Shown one piece after another: positions 1 through 9,739 of a stretch of DNA of 64,000 nt. A program made the position numbers and the translations under genes. Each line of letters opens with the position of its first letter. Position 1 is the first letter of the stretch. The DNA lies in assembly GCA_016716385.1 (NCBI GenBank), contig JADJWL010000026.1, positions 434,001 to 498,000 on the forward strand, read 5' to 3'. The notes under the pieces were generated by a model, which searched no databases, had not been told where the DNA came from, and worked only from the letters and a program-made list of their open reading frames with translations. The stretch is from Bryobacterales bacterium (lineage in GTDB: Bacteria; Acidobacteriota; Terriglobia; Bryobacterales; Bryobacteraceae).

Positions 1-1
1 C

Positions 2-1219
2 GCCAAGGCGCCGCAGCCCCTGTACTTCGAGAACGGGTGCGGGGCGCGCCTGCGCGATGTGGACGGCAACGAGTACATTGACTACCAGCTCGCCTGGGGC
101 CCCAACATTCTCGGCTATGCGAATCCGAAGCTGGTCGAGGCGATGCGCGCGCAGGCGGAAAAGCCGCTGACCTACGGCGCCCAGCACGAGCTGGAGATCG
201 AAGTTGCCGAGCGCATCCAGCGCATGGTCCCGTGCGCCGAGCGAGTGATGTTCACATCGAGCGGCAGCGAAGCCGTGCAGCTCGTGCACCGGCTGGCGCG
301 CGCCGCCAAGGGACGTGAACTGATTCTGAAGTTCGAAGGCCACTACCACGGATGGATGGATTCGGCGCTCATCAGCTACCATCCTCCCGCCCATGCCGTG
401 GGTCCGCTGGAGCGTCCGGAGCCCGTGCTTCCGTCGAAAGGACAGGTGGCCAACGCCGCGGACAACACGGTGATCGCACCCTGGAACCGCCTCGACATCC
501 TGGAGCAGATCCTTGATGCCCATGCCGGACGCGTGGCCGCGGTCATGATGGAGGCCGTGTTGTGCAACAGCGGCTGCCTGATGCCGCTTCCCGGCTATCT
601 CGAGGGAGTCCGCGACCTCTGCCGTAAGCACGACTGCCTGCTCGTCTTCGACGAAGTGATCACTGGATTCCGCATGGGTCCTGGCGGCGCGCAGAAGCAC
701 TTCGGCATCGCGCCAGACCTGGCTTCGTTCGGCAAAGCGGTGGCCGGTGGCGCTCCGCTCAGCGTTGTGGCCGGACGTCGGGACGTGATGGAACTGATGT
801 ACACGGGCGGCGTTGCCTTCGGCGGCACGTTCAATGGAAACCCGCTGGTGCTTGGCGCCGCCAACGCCACTCTCGGCGAACTGGAACGCGACAGTGGCGC
901 GCTACTCGAGCAGGCGAATCGTAGCGGAGAGCGGCTCATGGAGGGCATTCGCGCCTCGGCGGCCCGGCATGGCGTCCCGCTCCAGGTGACCGGCTTCGGG
1001 ACAGCCTTCGCGCTCCACTTCACCGGCCGGACCGAACTGACCCACTACCGCGACACCTTCGATGACGATGGCGCGAAGCTGCAACGCTTCCTGATCACCG
1101 CGCTGGGCAGCGGCGTGATCGGCGTGCCGGACGGGCGCTTCTACACGTCCTGTGCGCACACGCCGGCGGATATCGACGAAACGATCGCGGTGGTCGACCG
1201 GACCCTGGCTGCGCTGTAG
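2..1219 (+). CDS. Class III aminotransferase (glutamate-1-semialdehyde aminomutase-like), 5' end missing
   Basis: The reading frame is open to the left edge, and codons before the first in-frame GTG (59) already encode family sequence (LYFENGCGARLRDVDG), so the gene starts upstream of the window. It is a PLP-dependent class III aminotransferase of the HemL type. Visible landmarks are the phosphate-binding TSSGSEAVQ segment, the HYHGW motif, FDEVITGFR with the cofactor-contacting Asp, and the SFGKAVAGG motif whose Lys (codon 734-736) forms the internal aldimine. The C-terminal half ends at a TAG 40 bp before proS. True HemL makes 5-aminolevulinate from glutamate-1-semialdehyde, but many relatives act on other amino compounds and no tetrapyrrole gene is adjacent, so the substrate is left open. 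Confidence 0.85.
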   Translation, partial: AKAPQPLYFENGCGARLRDVDGNEYIDYQLAWGPNILGYANPKLVEAMRAQAEKPLTYGAQHELEIEVAERIQRMVPCAERVMFTSSGSEAVQLVHRLARAAKGRELILKFEGHYHGWMDSALISYHPPAHAVGPLERPEPVLPSKGQVANAADNTVIAPWNRLDILEQILDAHAGRVAAVMMEAVLCNSGCLMPLPGYLEGVRDLCRKHDCLLVFDEVITGFRMGPGGAQKHFGIAPDLASFGKAVAGGAPLSVVAGRRDVMELMYTGGVAFGGTFNGNPLVLGAANATLGELERDSGALLEQANRSGERLMEGIRASAARHGVPLQVTGFGTAFALHFTGRTELTHYRDTFDDDGAKLQRFLITALGSGVIGVPDGRFYTSCAHTPADIDETIAVVDRTLAAL

Positions 1220-1259
1220 CCGGGTGGTACACTGGTGAGACTTTCCGCGTTTCCGTCCC

Positions 1260-2966
1260 ATGTATTGGAGTAAACTCTTTATCCCCACCTTGCGGGAGAC
1301 GCCCGCCGAGGCCGAGGTGGTCAGCCACCAGTTGCTGCTGCGGGCGGGCTATGTCCGCCAGCTTTCCGCCGGCCTCTATAGCTACCTGTTCCTCGCGCAG
1401 CGTTCGCTGTTGAAGATCATGCGGATCATCCGCGAGGAAATGGACGCCATCGGCGCTCAGGAAATGCTGCTGCCAGCGCTGCAACCCGCGGAAGTCTGGC
1501 AGGAATCCGGTCGCTGGGACGTGATGGGCGACAACATGTTCCGCCTCAAGGATCGCTTCCAGCGCGACCTCTGCCTCGGCATGACGCACGAAGAGATCAT
1601 GACGGACATCGCGCGCGGCGAACTGCGCAGCTACAAGCAGCTTCCGCAGATCTGGTACCAGATCCAGACGAAGTTCCGCGACGAGCCGAGGCCGAAGTCC
1701 GGTTTGCTGCGGGTCCGCGAGTTCCTCATGAAGGACTCGTATTCGTTCGACCTCGATGCGCCCGGGCTCGACGCGGCATTCGACAAACATCACGACGCCT
1801 ACTGCCGGATCTTCCAGCGATGCGGGCTTGAGTTTTCGGCGGTCGAGGCGGACTCGGGCGCCATGGGCGGCAGCCAGTCGACCGAGTTCATGGTGGCGTC
1901 CGATGCTGGCGAAGACTACATCGCTGTCTGCGAAGAGTGCGGCTACGCGGCCAACCTCGAGAAGGCCGTCTCCGTTCCGCAGTCGCCGCGGGCGCCGGAT
2001 CCGGCAGGCGACTTCGCGCCTGAGAAGTTCCACACTCCGGGGCGCAAGACCATCGCCGAGGTCGCCGAATTCACCGGACTGCCGGAATCGTCGCAGATCA
2101 AGAGCCTGGTGATGGTCGCCGACGAAAAGCCGGTGCTGGCGCTTCTGCGCGGCGACCACCACTTGAGCGAGACGAAATTCGCCGCCGCTCTCAAGGCTCG
2201 CGAGATCCGCCCCGCGCATCCCGCCGAGATTCGCGTCTGGTTCGATGCCGACGCCGGTTCGCTCGGACCGGTCGGCGCCAGGATGCGGATCATCGCGGAC
2301 CGCGCCCTTTCCGGACGCCGCAACATGATCGCCGGCGCAAACGAAGACGATTACCACCTGCGGCATGTCACGCCTGGCGAGGACTTCGAGGCCGAATTTT
2401 TCGACCTGCGCCAGGTCGTCGCCGGCGACACCTGCGTCAACTGCGGCAAGCCCATCGAGGTGCGCAAGACGATCGAGATCGGACACATCTTTAAGCTGGG
2501 CTACAAGTATTCCGAGTCGATGGGGCTGCGTGTCCTGAACGATGCCGGCGAAGAGGTGACCGTCATCATGGGTTCTTACGGCATTGGCGTCGGGCGGATC
2601 TTGTCCGCTGCGATTGAGCAGCGCCACGACAAGGACGGCATCGCGCTGCCGGCGTCCATCGCGCCGTTCACGGTCGTCGTCACTCCCGTCAATCGCTCGG
2701 AACCCGCCCAGGCGGAAGCTGCCGAGAAGATCTACCGGCAGTGCCTGGCCCTCGGTCTCGATGCCGTGCTCGATGACCGCGACGAGCGTCCCGGAGTCAA
2801 GTTTAAGGACGCCGATCTGGTCGGCATCCCGTTCCGCGTAACGGTCGGCAAGAAACTGGCGCAGGGACAGGTCGAAGTGGTCACGCGCCGCACCCGCGAA
2901 TCGCGGGATGTGCCCGCCGGGGAAGCCGCCCAGGCCGTGGCCGCGCTGGTTCGAGATGCCGCCTGA
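1260..2966 (+). CDS. proS: Prolyl-tRNA synthetase
   Basis: 568 residues, full length for the bacterial-type class II enzyme that charges tRNA-Pro with proline in the cytoplasm. The N-terminal catalytic core carries the class II motif 2 region (TKFRDEPRPKSGLLRVREF) and the motif 3 segment GSYGIGVGR near residue 440. Between them, roughly residues 250-375, lies the YbaK-like INS editing domain that hydrolyses Ala-tRNA-Pro. The C-terminal anticodon-binding domain includes LDDRDERPGVKFKDAD. The start is ATG 1260 (MYWSKLFIPTL), the usual beginning of this family. A TACACT hexamer at 1228-1233 could serve as a -10. The 3' end overlaps the next gene by 11 bp. Confidence 0.97.
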   Translation: MYWSKLFIPTLRETPAEAEVVSHQLLLRAGYVRQLSAGLYSYLFLAQRSLLKIMRIIREEMDAIGAQEMLLPALQPAEVWQESGRWDVMGDNMFRLKDRFQRDLCLGMTHEEIMTDIARGELRSYKQLPQIWYQIQTKFRDEPRPKSGLLRVREFLMKDSYSFDLDAPGLDAAFDKHHDAYCRIFQRCGLEFSAVEADSGAMGGSQSTEFMVASDAGEDYIAVCEECGYAANLEKAVSVPQSPRAPDPAGDFAPEKFHTPGRKTIAEVAEFTGLPESSQIKSLVMVADEKPVLALLRGDHHLSETKFAAALKAREIRPAHPAEIRVWFDADAGSLGPVGARMRIIADRALSGRRNMIAGANEDDYHLRHVTPGEDFEAEFFDLRQVVAGDTCVNCGKPIEVRKTIEIGHIFKLGYKYSESMGLRVLNDAGEEVTVIMGSYGIGVGRILSAAIEQRHDKDGIALPASIAPFTVVVTPVNRSEPAQAEAAEKIYRQCLALGLDAVLDDRDERPGVKFKDADLVGIPFRVTVGKKLAQGQVEVVTRRTRESRDVPAGEAAQAVAALVRDAA

Positions 2967-4070
2967 CTGGCCCGCGCTGCGCGCTGAGTTCCCCGCGCTC
3001 GCCGATTGGACGTTCCTCAACGCCGCCACCATCGGCCAGTTGCCGCGCCGCACCGTCGACGCCGTCACGCGCCACTTGGTCCGGCGCGACGAACTGGCCT
3101 GCACCGACCTGTTCGAGTGGTTCGACCACGCCGACCGTCTGCGCGGCTCGATTGCGCGGCTAATCCACTGCGAGGCGGCCGACATCGCGTTCATGCCCAA
3201 CGCTTCGACGGCGCTCTCGCTGCTGCTGGGCGGCATTGACTGGCGTCCGGGCGACCGCTTCGTCACCCTCGCAGACGACTTCCCGAATCAGTATTATTAC
3301 GGGCAGATGCTCGCCGCGCGCGGCGTCGCATTCGCCGCGGTTCCGTTTTCGAACTCGAAGCCGCGCTGCGGCCGCCCACGCGAGTCGTCGCGCTGAGCGA
3401 GGTCGGTTATTCAACCGGATACCGTGCGCCCGTCGGAGAGATCGGACGGATCGCCCGCGACAATGGTGCGCTCTTCTTTCTGGATGGCACCCAGAGCCTC
3501 GGCGCGCTGGCGTGCGATCTCCGCCATGTGCGTCCGGATGTCTACGCTGTCGACGGGTACAAGTGGCTCCTGGCGCCCAACGGTGCCGCGTTCGCTTACG
3601 TAAGCAAAGACTTACGAAAAATTCTGCCGCCGGCCGTGATCGGATGGCGCAGCCACAAGGACTGGCGCAATCACGCCAACCTCCACCACGGAATCCCCGA
3701 GTTCAAGGAAGAAGCAGAGCGCTACGAGGGTGGCATGCTCCCCTTCTCGCTGCTGTATGCCCTCGAAGCGTCGGTGGAGTTGTTTCTCGAATTGGGACCG
3801 GATGCCGTGGAGCGCCGGGTCCTGGAGCTGGCGTCGGCGGTGCGGCGAGTCGCGGTGGATCTCGGCGGCTGTGTCGACAGTTCGCCGGATTCTCCCATCG
3901 TGACCATCCGCTTCCCGAATCAGGACGCGGAGGCCGTGGCGCACCGACTGGCGGACGACCGGGTACTCGTTGCAGCCCGCCGCGGAAACCTTCGCGTCTC
4001 TCCCCACATCTACAATGATGAAGGGGACATCGAGCGGCTCCGTGCGTCTCTCGTAACTCTTTTGTCATAA
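2956..4070 (+). pseudogene. Class V aminotransferase / cysteine desulfurase-like protein, frameshifted
   Basis: Two frames together make one PLP-dependent class V aminotransferase. The first (ATG 2956, MPPDWPALRAEFPAL, overlapping proS) runs through FLNAATIGQLP and AFMPNASTALS, then stops at 3396. The second picks up at about 3348 (FELEAALRPPTRVVALSEVGYS) and continues through FLDGTQSLGAL, where the Asp contacts PLP, and DGYKWLLAP, which has the Schiff-base Lys, to the end at 4070. The switch is at a four-T run (3346-3349); one extra T would restore a single frame of about 371 residues. Both halves are otherwise intact, so this is a recent lesion or a homopolymer sequencing error. The specific substrate cannot be told. 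Confidence 0.75.
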
Positions 4071-4137
4071 TCTGTAGTTCCACGAAACTCGAAGCCTACA
4101 TCTCTTCATCTCACCGCAACTGTCCTGTGATTCTTTC

Positions 4138-4155
4138 GTAACACTAGACTGTTAC
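4138..4155. promoter_or_regulatory. Short inverted repeat in a 198-bp intergenic region
   Basis: GTAACA and TGTTAC form a perfect inverted repeat with a 6-bp spacer, about 115 bp upstream of the gene at 4269. The rest of 4071-4268 shows no gene and no convincing terminator. This could be an operator but may be chance. Confidence 0.25.
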
Positions 4156-4268
4156 CCTACTTCTTGTTCGATATCACGACATGATCGAAGGGCCGCAACT
4201 CTGCTAAGCGCTCGACAGACTGCCAGAGTTCGCCCTCAAGATTTTCACTTCTCGAAAAAGGATCGCCA

Positions 4269-5042
4269 ATGAAGACTTCGCTGAAGACTGCCCTACTGGT
4301 CTGCGCCGCCGCAGCGACGCTGTCCGCGCAGGGTCCGCTCGCCGTGATCAACGGAGCGCGGTTTGAGGTGCGGTATCCCGTGGCCCCGGGCGCCTATGCG
4401 CAGGCCTATGGCTCCTATGCCGGTGTGACGGCGCAGAGCGCTCCCAGTGTGCCGCTGCCGACCGAACTGGGCGGTGTGCGGGTGCTCGTGGGACAGACTG
4501 CGGCGCCTCTCTATGCCGTTGGGCCGGACGTGGTGAGCTTCGTCGTGCCGCAGAATGCTCTGCCTGCCGGTGAGTCCCAGGCGCGCGTCAACGTGCGCGT
4601 TGTCCGGGGGGAGACGACCCTCGCGCAGGGTCCCATGGACGTGGTTTCCGTGTCGCCGGGCATCTTCTTTGCGCTGGGCGATGAACTTGCGCAGGGCGGC
4701 ATTCTGAATCAGGACAGCCAGTACGCCGTGCAGGGTGCGCCCGCACGCCGCGGCGGCGTCATTCAGATCTTCGCCACCGGTCAGGGCGCGCTCGACGGTA
4801 CGGTGGCTGACGGCGCGGTGCCCGCGGCGGGCACGCTCGTCAACGCGCGGGGCGTAACCAAAGTCTACGTGTCGGTCGATGAGGCGCAGGTGCTGTTCAG
4901 CGGTCTCTCGCCCCAGTTCCCCGGTCTCTGGCAGATCAACGCCATCGTGCCGGACAAGTCCTATATCAGCGGCCAGGTTCCGGTGGTCGTGACGATCGAT
5001 GGAGTCCCCTCGAATCAAGTGAGCTTCTGGGTAACCCAGTAG
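4269..5042 (+). CDS. Secreted protein made of a Solibacter-type C-terminal domain (TIGR03437-like)
   Basis: 257 residues with an N-terminal signal peptide (MKTSLKTALLVCAAAATLSA, cleavage near SAQ). The body matches the uncharacterised domain usually found at the C-terminus of large secreted Solibacter proteins. It has an immunoglobulin-like beta pattern, with VRVLVGQTAAPLYAVGP, VVSFVVPQNAL, FATGQG, SGLSPQFPGLWQINAIVP and a final VVVTIDGVPSNQVSFWV. Here the domain stands almost alone, so it is unlikely to be a mere C-terminal tag. The ATG follows an AAAAAGGAT ribosome-binding region. Function is unknown. The gene lies 30 bp upstream of a TonB-dependent receptor gene and may be co-transcribed with it. 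The family is a useful taxon marker. Confidence 0.8.
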   Translation: MKTSLKTALLVCAAAATLSAQGPLAVINGARFEVRYPVAPGAYAQAYGSYAGVTAQSAPSVPLPTELGGVRVLVGQTAAPLYAVGPDVVSFVVPQNALPAGESQARVNVRVVRGETTLAQGPMDVVSVSPGIFFALGDELAQGGILNQDSQYAVQGAPARRGGVIQIFATGQGALDGTVADGAVPAAGTLVNARGVTKVYVSVDEAQVLFSGLSPQFPGLWQINAIVPDKSYISGQVPVVVTIDGVPSNQVSFWVTQ

Positions 5043-5072
5043 TTTGAGGTTTCAGCACCCAGGAAGAGAAGT

Positions 5073-7832
5073 ATGATTTCCAGTTTCACACGCCTCGCAA
5101 TTCTCGCAACTGCTGTTGTGTTGTCGTCCCTCCCCGGCGCAGCGCAGACTGGCTCGGTCGTCGGCACGGTCTTTTCCGCCGCCAATGGTCAACCGGTCCG
5201 CGGCGCCGCGGTTTTCGTCAAGCAGGAGCCATCGATCGAGACCGTCACCGACCTCGACGGGAAGTTCCAACTCTCCGTCTCTCCCGGAACGTACACGATC
5301 GTCGTCCGTGCGGACAATTACTCGGACACAGAAGTCTCCGATATTGTTGTATCCGGGACCGAGCCTGTCGAGGCCAGTACCGTCATCGTGCCGAAAGGGG
5401 CCGTGACGACTGTCGATGTCGTCGAGAAGGTCGGCGCCGTGGCCTCGACTGAGGAAGCCATGCTCACGGAGCGCAAACTGGCGGCCGTGGTGAGCGATGG
5501 CATCAGCGGTGAGGAACTCCGCTCGGGGACCGCGTCGAACGCCGCGGGCGCACTCGAGAAGGTGACCGGCGTCTCCATTGTCGACAACGGGTATGTCTAT
5601 GTTCGCGGATTGGGTGAGCGGTACAGTTCGACCCAACTCAACAACGCGGTAATTCCCACGACTGAGCCGGAGCGCCGCGTTGTGCCTCTCGATCTGTTTC
5701 CCGCGGCACTCATCGACAACATCAGGATCCTGAAAACATACACGCCGGACCTTCCGGGCGAGTTCTCCGGCGGCCTCGTCGACATGCGCACCATCGATTT
5801 CCCCACGACCCGCATGTTGAACTTCAGCGGCACCTCGGGCTTCAATACTCGGACGACGTTCAACCGCTTCCGGACGTATCCGGGCGGCGGCCGCGACATC
5901 TTCGGCTATGACGACGGGACGCGATCCATCCCCGCCGGCATCCCACGCGACGAACGGCTGTTCCAGGGCGTCTTCACGGCCGACCAGTTGGCCGGCTTCG
6001 GCCGCCAGTTCTCCCGGAACTGGGAGCCGACCTTCAACGACTCGATGCGCCCGAACCAGAGTTATTCGATTGTGGGCGGTGGCACTTTCGGGCGCTTCGG
6101 CCTGGTTGGCGCGATCAGCTTCAACAACAAGCCACAGGTTTATAGCGAGCGCCGGAACTTCTACCGGACCTCAGGCACCGAACCGATCGACTTCACGAGC
6201 TACGACGACTTCTTTGACGACATTGAGACCACGCGCACTGGTGGCGTCTTCAACCTCGCAATGCGGCTGACGCCCGCCAATAAGATCGTCTTCCGGAACA
6301 CGTACACGCACGATTCGGACAAAGAGTCGCGGTTCCTCCAGGGCTTTGACGGTGGCATCGACGGCCCCATTCTCGGAGAACGGCTCCGCTGGATCGAACG
6401 CAGCCTCCGTTCGCATTCGGTCGAAGGGGAGCACGCGATGTCCAACTTCAGGAACAGCCTTCTGAAGTGGCAGATGACCTACTCCCGGTCTTCGCGTAAC
6501 GAACCTGACCTTCGCGAAATCATCCGCGGAGAGCTGCCCAACGGCAGCTTTCAGTTCCTTCAGACTTCTCTTTCGGGCCAGCGCTTCTACAACGATCTGG
6601 CTGATCGTATCTACGAGCCGCAGGTGGACTGGAGCATCCCGTTCTTCCGCGGCGGATTCACCGGGCTGTTCAAGGTCGGTTACCGGGCGACGCTGCGCGA
6701 GCGCGATTTCAATGCCCGCCGTTTTCGCTTCATACCATTCCGGCAGCAGTTCGACTTGACCGTTCCGTCGAACGAATTGTTCCGGCCGGAGAACATCGCC
6801 GCCGACCGCTTCGTCCTGATCGAAAGCACCCGCGGGACGGACCGCTACGACGCCAACATGGACGTGCACGCCGGCTTCGCCATGCTGGATGTGAACCTGG
6901 GCAGCCGGTGGCGCATCGTGGGCGGGTTGCGCGTCGAGGATGCGCAGATCAACGTGAACACTCTTGACCCGCTGGTGCCCGGCTCGGTCCCGTCGGTGGC
7001 GCGTCTGGTGAACCGCGATCCCCTGCCGGGCGTCAACGCGATCTACGCTCTCTCGGCACGTCAGAATCTCCGCGCCAGCTACAGCAAGACACTGGCCCGT
7101 CCCGATTTCCGCGAGTTGTCTCCCTTTGACTTCACCAACGTCGTCGGCGGATTCAACACGGTTGGCAACCCCGACCTCGTGCGGTCCAGGATCGATAACA
7201 TCGACCTCCGCTGGGAGTGGTTCACCGGCGGCAACCAGTTGATCGCCGCCAGTTACTTCATCAAAAAGTTCGACGATCCGGTGGAAGTGACGATTCAGGC
7301 GGTGGCGGATCTGCGCCAAAGCTTCATCAATGCGGATGGCGCCACGAATCAAGGAATCGAACTGGAATTCCGGCGCAACCTGGGGTTCCTCTCGCGCCGC
7401 CTCAGCCAGTTCTCCGTGCAGTCGAACTTCACGGTGGTGGATTCCGATGTGGTGCTTCCGGAGCGGCAGGCGCTCATCCTGACGTCGAAGAACCGGCCAC
7501 TGGTCGGCCAGTCACGCTACGTCTACAACGTCATCACAGAGTGGGTGCGCCCGCAGTGGCGCAGCAACGCCCGCTTCTACGTCAACTCCGTATCGCGCCG
7601 GATCACGGATGTCGGGACCTTCAATCTCCCGGATATCTACCAGGAGCGCAATACCCTGATCGACTTCGTTTACCAGTACGACATCAAGGAAAACGGCAAA
7701 TGGAGTCTCCGTTTCGCGGCGCAGAACCTGGGTGACAACCATTACCGGTGGACCCAGGCCGGGCTGCCGTACCGCGATTTTCGTGTCGGCCGTACATTCG
7801 AGGCCGGCGTCAGCGTTTCGTTATTCCAATAG
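5073..7832 (+). CDS. TonB-dependent outer-membrane receptor with carboxypeptidase-regulatory-like N-terminus
   Basis: 919 residues. A signal peptide ending near LPGAAQ is followed by a CarboxypepD_reg-like beta-sandwich (about residues 28-110: GSVVGTVFSAANGQPVRGAAVFV). Next comes a plug domain containing NAAGALEKVTGVSIVDNGYV, YVRGLGERYSSTQLNN and ILKTYTPDLPGEFSGGLVDM. A long barrel follows, with SYSKTLARPDFRELSPFDF and a C-terminus ending in Phe-Gln (VSLFQ). The RGLGERYSS and TPDLPGEFSGG pattern is typical of the Oar/FecA-like receptors found next to secreted beta-helix proteins, as here. It imports or binds an unidentified ligand using TonB-ExbBD energy. The spacing of 30 bp from the previous gene and 41 bp to the next suggests an operon ending at the terminator at 9694. 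Confidence 0.9.
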   Translation: MISSFTRLAILATAVVLSSLPGAAQTGSVVGTVFSAANGQPVRGAAVFVKQEPSIETVTDLDGKFQLSVSPGTYTIVVRADNYSDTEVSDIVVSGTEPVEASTVIVPKGAVTTVDVVEKVGAVASTEEAMLTERKLAAVVSDGISGEELRSGTASNAAGALEKVTGVSIVDNGYVYVRGLGERYSSTQLNNAVIPTTEPERRVVPLDLFPAALIDNIRILKTYTPDLPGEFSGGLVDMRTIDFPTTRMLNFSGTSGFNTRTTFNRFRTYPGGGRDIFGYDDGTRSIPAGIPRDERLFQGVFTADQLAGFGRQFSRNWEPTFNDSMRPNQSYSIVGGGTFGRFGLVGAISFNNKPQVYSERRNFYRTSGTEPIDFTSYDDFFDDIETTRTGGVFNLAMRLTPANKIVFRNTYTHDSDKESRFLQGFDGGIDGPILGERLRWIERSLRSHSVEGEHAMSNFRNSLLKWQMTYSRSSRNEPDLREIIRGELPNGSFQFLQTSLSGQRFYNDLADRIYEPQVDWSIPFFRGGFTGLFKVGYRATLRERDFNARRFRFIPFRQQFDLTVPSNELFRPENIAADRFVLIESTRGTDRYDANMDVHAGFAMLDVNLGSRWRIVGGLRVEDAQINVNTLDPLVPGSVPSVARLVNRDPLPGVNAIYALSARQNLRASYSKTLARPDFRELSPFDFTNVVGGFNTVGNPDLVRSRIDNIDLRWEWFTGGNQLIAASYFIKKFDDPVEVTIQAVADLRQSFINADGATNQGIELEFRRNLGFLSRRLSQFSVQSNFTVVDSDVVLPERQALILTSKNRPLVGQSRYVYNVITEWVRPQWRSNARFYVNSVSRRITDVGTFNLPDIYQERNTLIDFVYQYDIKENGKWSLRFAAQNLGDNHYRWTQAGLPYRDFRVGRTFEAGVSVSLFQ

Positions 7833-7873
7833 GGCAAAGAAGCAGGCTGTTAGAAATCATTTGGAGAGAACAC

Positions 7874-9673
7874 ATGAACAGAACGCGAGCAATGATGCTT
7901 CTGGCCGTCGCGGGCGCCTGCACGGCGCTGCAAGCGGCCTCCGAAGCGACGGCGCGCTGGGTGGATGTTTCGCATGCGGTCGCCGAGCGTGAAGTGACGG
8001 GATTGGTCCAGCAGGGCACATCGGCTGCGATGTGGATCTGGTCGGACCGCTATGTCTACCGCCCGGGTGAGCCCCTGACTCTCCGGTGGACGGTGAAACC
8101 GAACAACGATCTGTACCCTTACACGATCGTTGCGTATCGAATCAATAATCAGACCGGCGCACGGACGTTCCTGCCGAATGCCACCGCTGAGCCGACCGAC
8201 ATTTTCGGCCAGACCGTGACCCAGGGCTTCCGCATTGTCCGCGTGCCGACGGCCACGAAGGGTGTGCTGATCGGGTCCGGTGGCGCTGTGCTGCCGCAGA
8301 CGCTGACGATTCCCAACGAACTCGGCATGCACACGGTCGTTGTCGAGTTCCGCGACTACACCGGAACGCGCGTGGTGAAGTCGGCCTACTGGAAGATCGG
8401 CGTTGTCGACGAGTACGTCGACCTGCAGGGCAATATCGACGCCGACCGCACCTTAGTGAACACGAAGGCGTATCTGCTGCGCGGCGTCGTCGGCGTGCGT
8501 AACGGAGCGACGCTGACGATTCAGCCGGGAACGTTTATCTTCGGCCAGACCGGCTCGCAGCCACCTTCCGTCCTGCTGATCACACCGAGCGGCAAGATCA
8601 TGGCGAGCGGCACGCGCAGCCGCCCGATCATCATGACCAGCCGCACCCCCACGGACGCCATCGGAACGCGCGTCCGCGGCGACTGGGGCGGCCTTCTGAT
8701 GCTTGGGAAGGCGCCGGGGAACGTGCCCGCGGAGCAGTCCTTCGTGGAAGGCCTCCAGCCGGGTCCCGACACCCAGTGGGGCGGCACGGACGAGAATCAC
8801 AACTGCGGGACCCTCCGCTACGTCCGGTCGGAATACTCCGGCGTCCAGCTTTCGCCGAACAACGAAACGAATTCGATCGTCTGGGCCGGCTGCGGCCGCG
8901 CGACTGTCGCCGAGTATCTGCAGGCCCACTACGGCAATGACGATGCCTTCGAATGGTTCGGCGGCAACGCCAATGGCAAGTACCTCGTGGCGACCTATGC
9001 CGAAGACGACAACTTGGATTTCCAGCTTGGTTGGACCGGGTCCGTGCAGTTTGCTCTCACCTTGCAGAATCCGATCGACCGGGGCAACCGCGGCATCGAG
9101 GGCGATAACAGCGAATTCAACAATACCGCAACTCCGTTCTCCGATCCGCGCTTCTGGAACCTGACGATCGTGGGCAGCGGCCAACCCGGATCGTCCGAAT
9201 CGAATTCTCCCGGCATCTACTTGCGCCGGGGCGCCCGTGGACGCATCTTCAATGCGATCGTGACGAATTGGTCGAGCACCGGCGTCCAGGCGGATGGCTC
9301 CGCGACGCAGGCAAATTTCGACGACCTGACCCTCCGGATGAACGGCATCCTGCTCTGGAGGAATAATCTCGGGGCTGGCGGAGGAACCACTCTGGCCAGT
9401 CAGGTCCATAGCGGCACGCTGACCTTTGCCGAGGGAACGCGTGGCGAAGGCCGGAACTTTGTCGTCGAAGATCCACTGCTGCGTCGCCCCCTCGAGCACA
9501 GCGACCCGGATTTCCGTCCGATGACGGGTTCGCCGGTCTTCCGGCCGACTTGGCTGCGGCCTCCGGACAACGGCTTCTTTGATCAAAGCGCGAACTTCCT
9601 TGGCGCTTTCGGAGAAGTGGATTGGTCTGAGGAGTGGACGAACTTCCACGTCGAACAGGACGTCGCTCCCTAG
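7874..9673 (+). CDS. Secreted right-handed beta-helix-like protein paired with the TonB receptor
   Basis: 599 residues from ATG 7874. An upstream in-frame extension to 7748 exists but overlaps the receptor gene and has no signal sequence, whereas MNRTRAMMLLAVAGACTALQAA is a good signal peptide. Residues about 40-185 look like a beta-sandwich. The rest has the repeats of a parallel beta-helix, with LRGVVGVRNGATLTIQPGT, DWGGLLMLGKAP, TLRYVRSEYSG and NAIVTNWSSTG. Homologues of this type commonly sit directly downstream of TonB receptors in Bacteroidota and Proteobacteria and have no established function. The position suggests a surface or periplasmic partner of the receptor. It is the last gene of the operon. 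Confidence 0.75.
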   Translation: MNRTRAMMLLAVAGACTALQAASEATARWVDVSHAVAEREVTGLVQQGTSAAMWIWSDRYVYRPGEPLTLRWTVKPNNDLYPYTIVAYRINNQTGARTFLPNATAEPTDIFGQTVTQGFRIVRVPTATKGVLIGSGGAVLPQTLTIPNELGMHTVVVEFRDYTGTRVVKSAYWKIGVVDEYVDLQGNIDADRTLVNTKAYLLRGVVGVRNGATLTIQPGTFIFGQTGSQPPSVLLITPSGKIMASGTRSRPIIMTSRTPTDAIGTRVRGDWGGLLMLGKAPGNVPAEQSFVEGLQPGPDTQWGGTDENHNCGTLRYVRSEYSGVQLSPNNETNSIVWAGCGRATVAEYLQAHYGNDDAFEWFGGNANGKYLVATYAEDDNLDFQLGWTGSVQFALTLQNPIDRGNRGIEGDNSEFNNTATPFSDPRFWNLTIVGSGQPGSSESNSPGIYLRRGARGRIFNAIVTNWSSTGVQADGSATQANFDDLTLRMNGILLWRNNLGAGGGTTLASQVHSGTLTFAEGTRGEGRNFVVEDPLLRRPLEHSDPDFRPMTGSPVFRPTWLRPPDNGFFDQSANFLGAFGEVDWSEEWTNFHVEQDVAP

Positions 9674-9693
9674 AGCGGCTTCCACCTGAATAC

Positions 9694-9728
9694 AAGGGCT
9701 CCGGCTTACGCTGGAGCCCTTCTTTATT
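9694..9728 (+). terminator. Rho-independent terminator after the receptor/beta-helix operon
   Basis: A 9-bp perfect stem (AAGGGCTCC 9694-9702 with GGAGCCCTT 9713-9721), a 10-nt loop and a T-rich tail (CTTTATTT). It lies 20 bp after the stop of the beta-helix gene and just before the convergent gene at 9740. Confidence 0.85.
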
Positions 9729-9739
9729 TGATCGCGACT

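Noticed and set aside
1095..3266. Long open frame of 723 codons on the minus strand opposite proS
   Set aside because: It is the mirror of a well-conserved gene in GC-rich DNA, has low-complexity Arg/Ala/Gly composition and no recognisable domain.
3346..3350. Programmed -1 frameshifting to make the class V aminotransferase
   Set aside because: The site CCGTTTTC is not a canonical slippery heptamer, and I saw no clear stimulatory stem or internal Shine-Dalgarno; a lesion or error is simpler.
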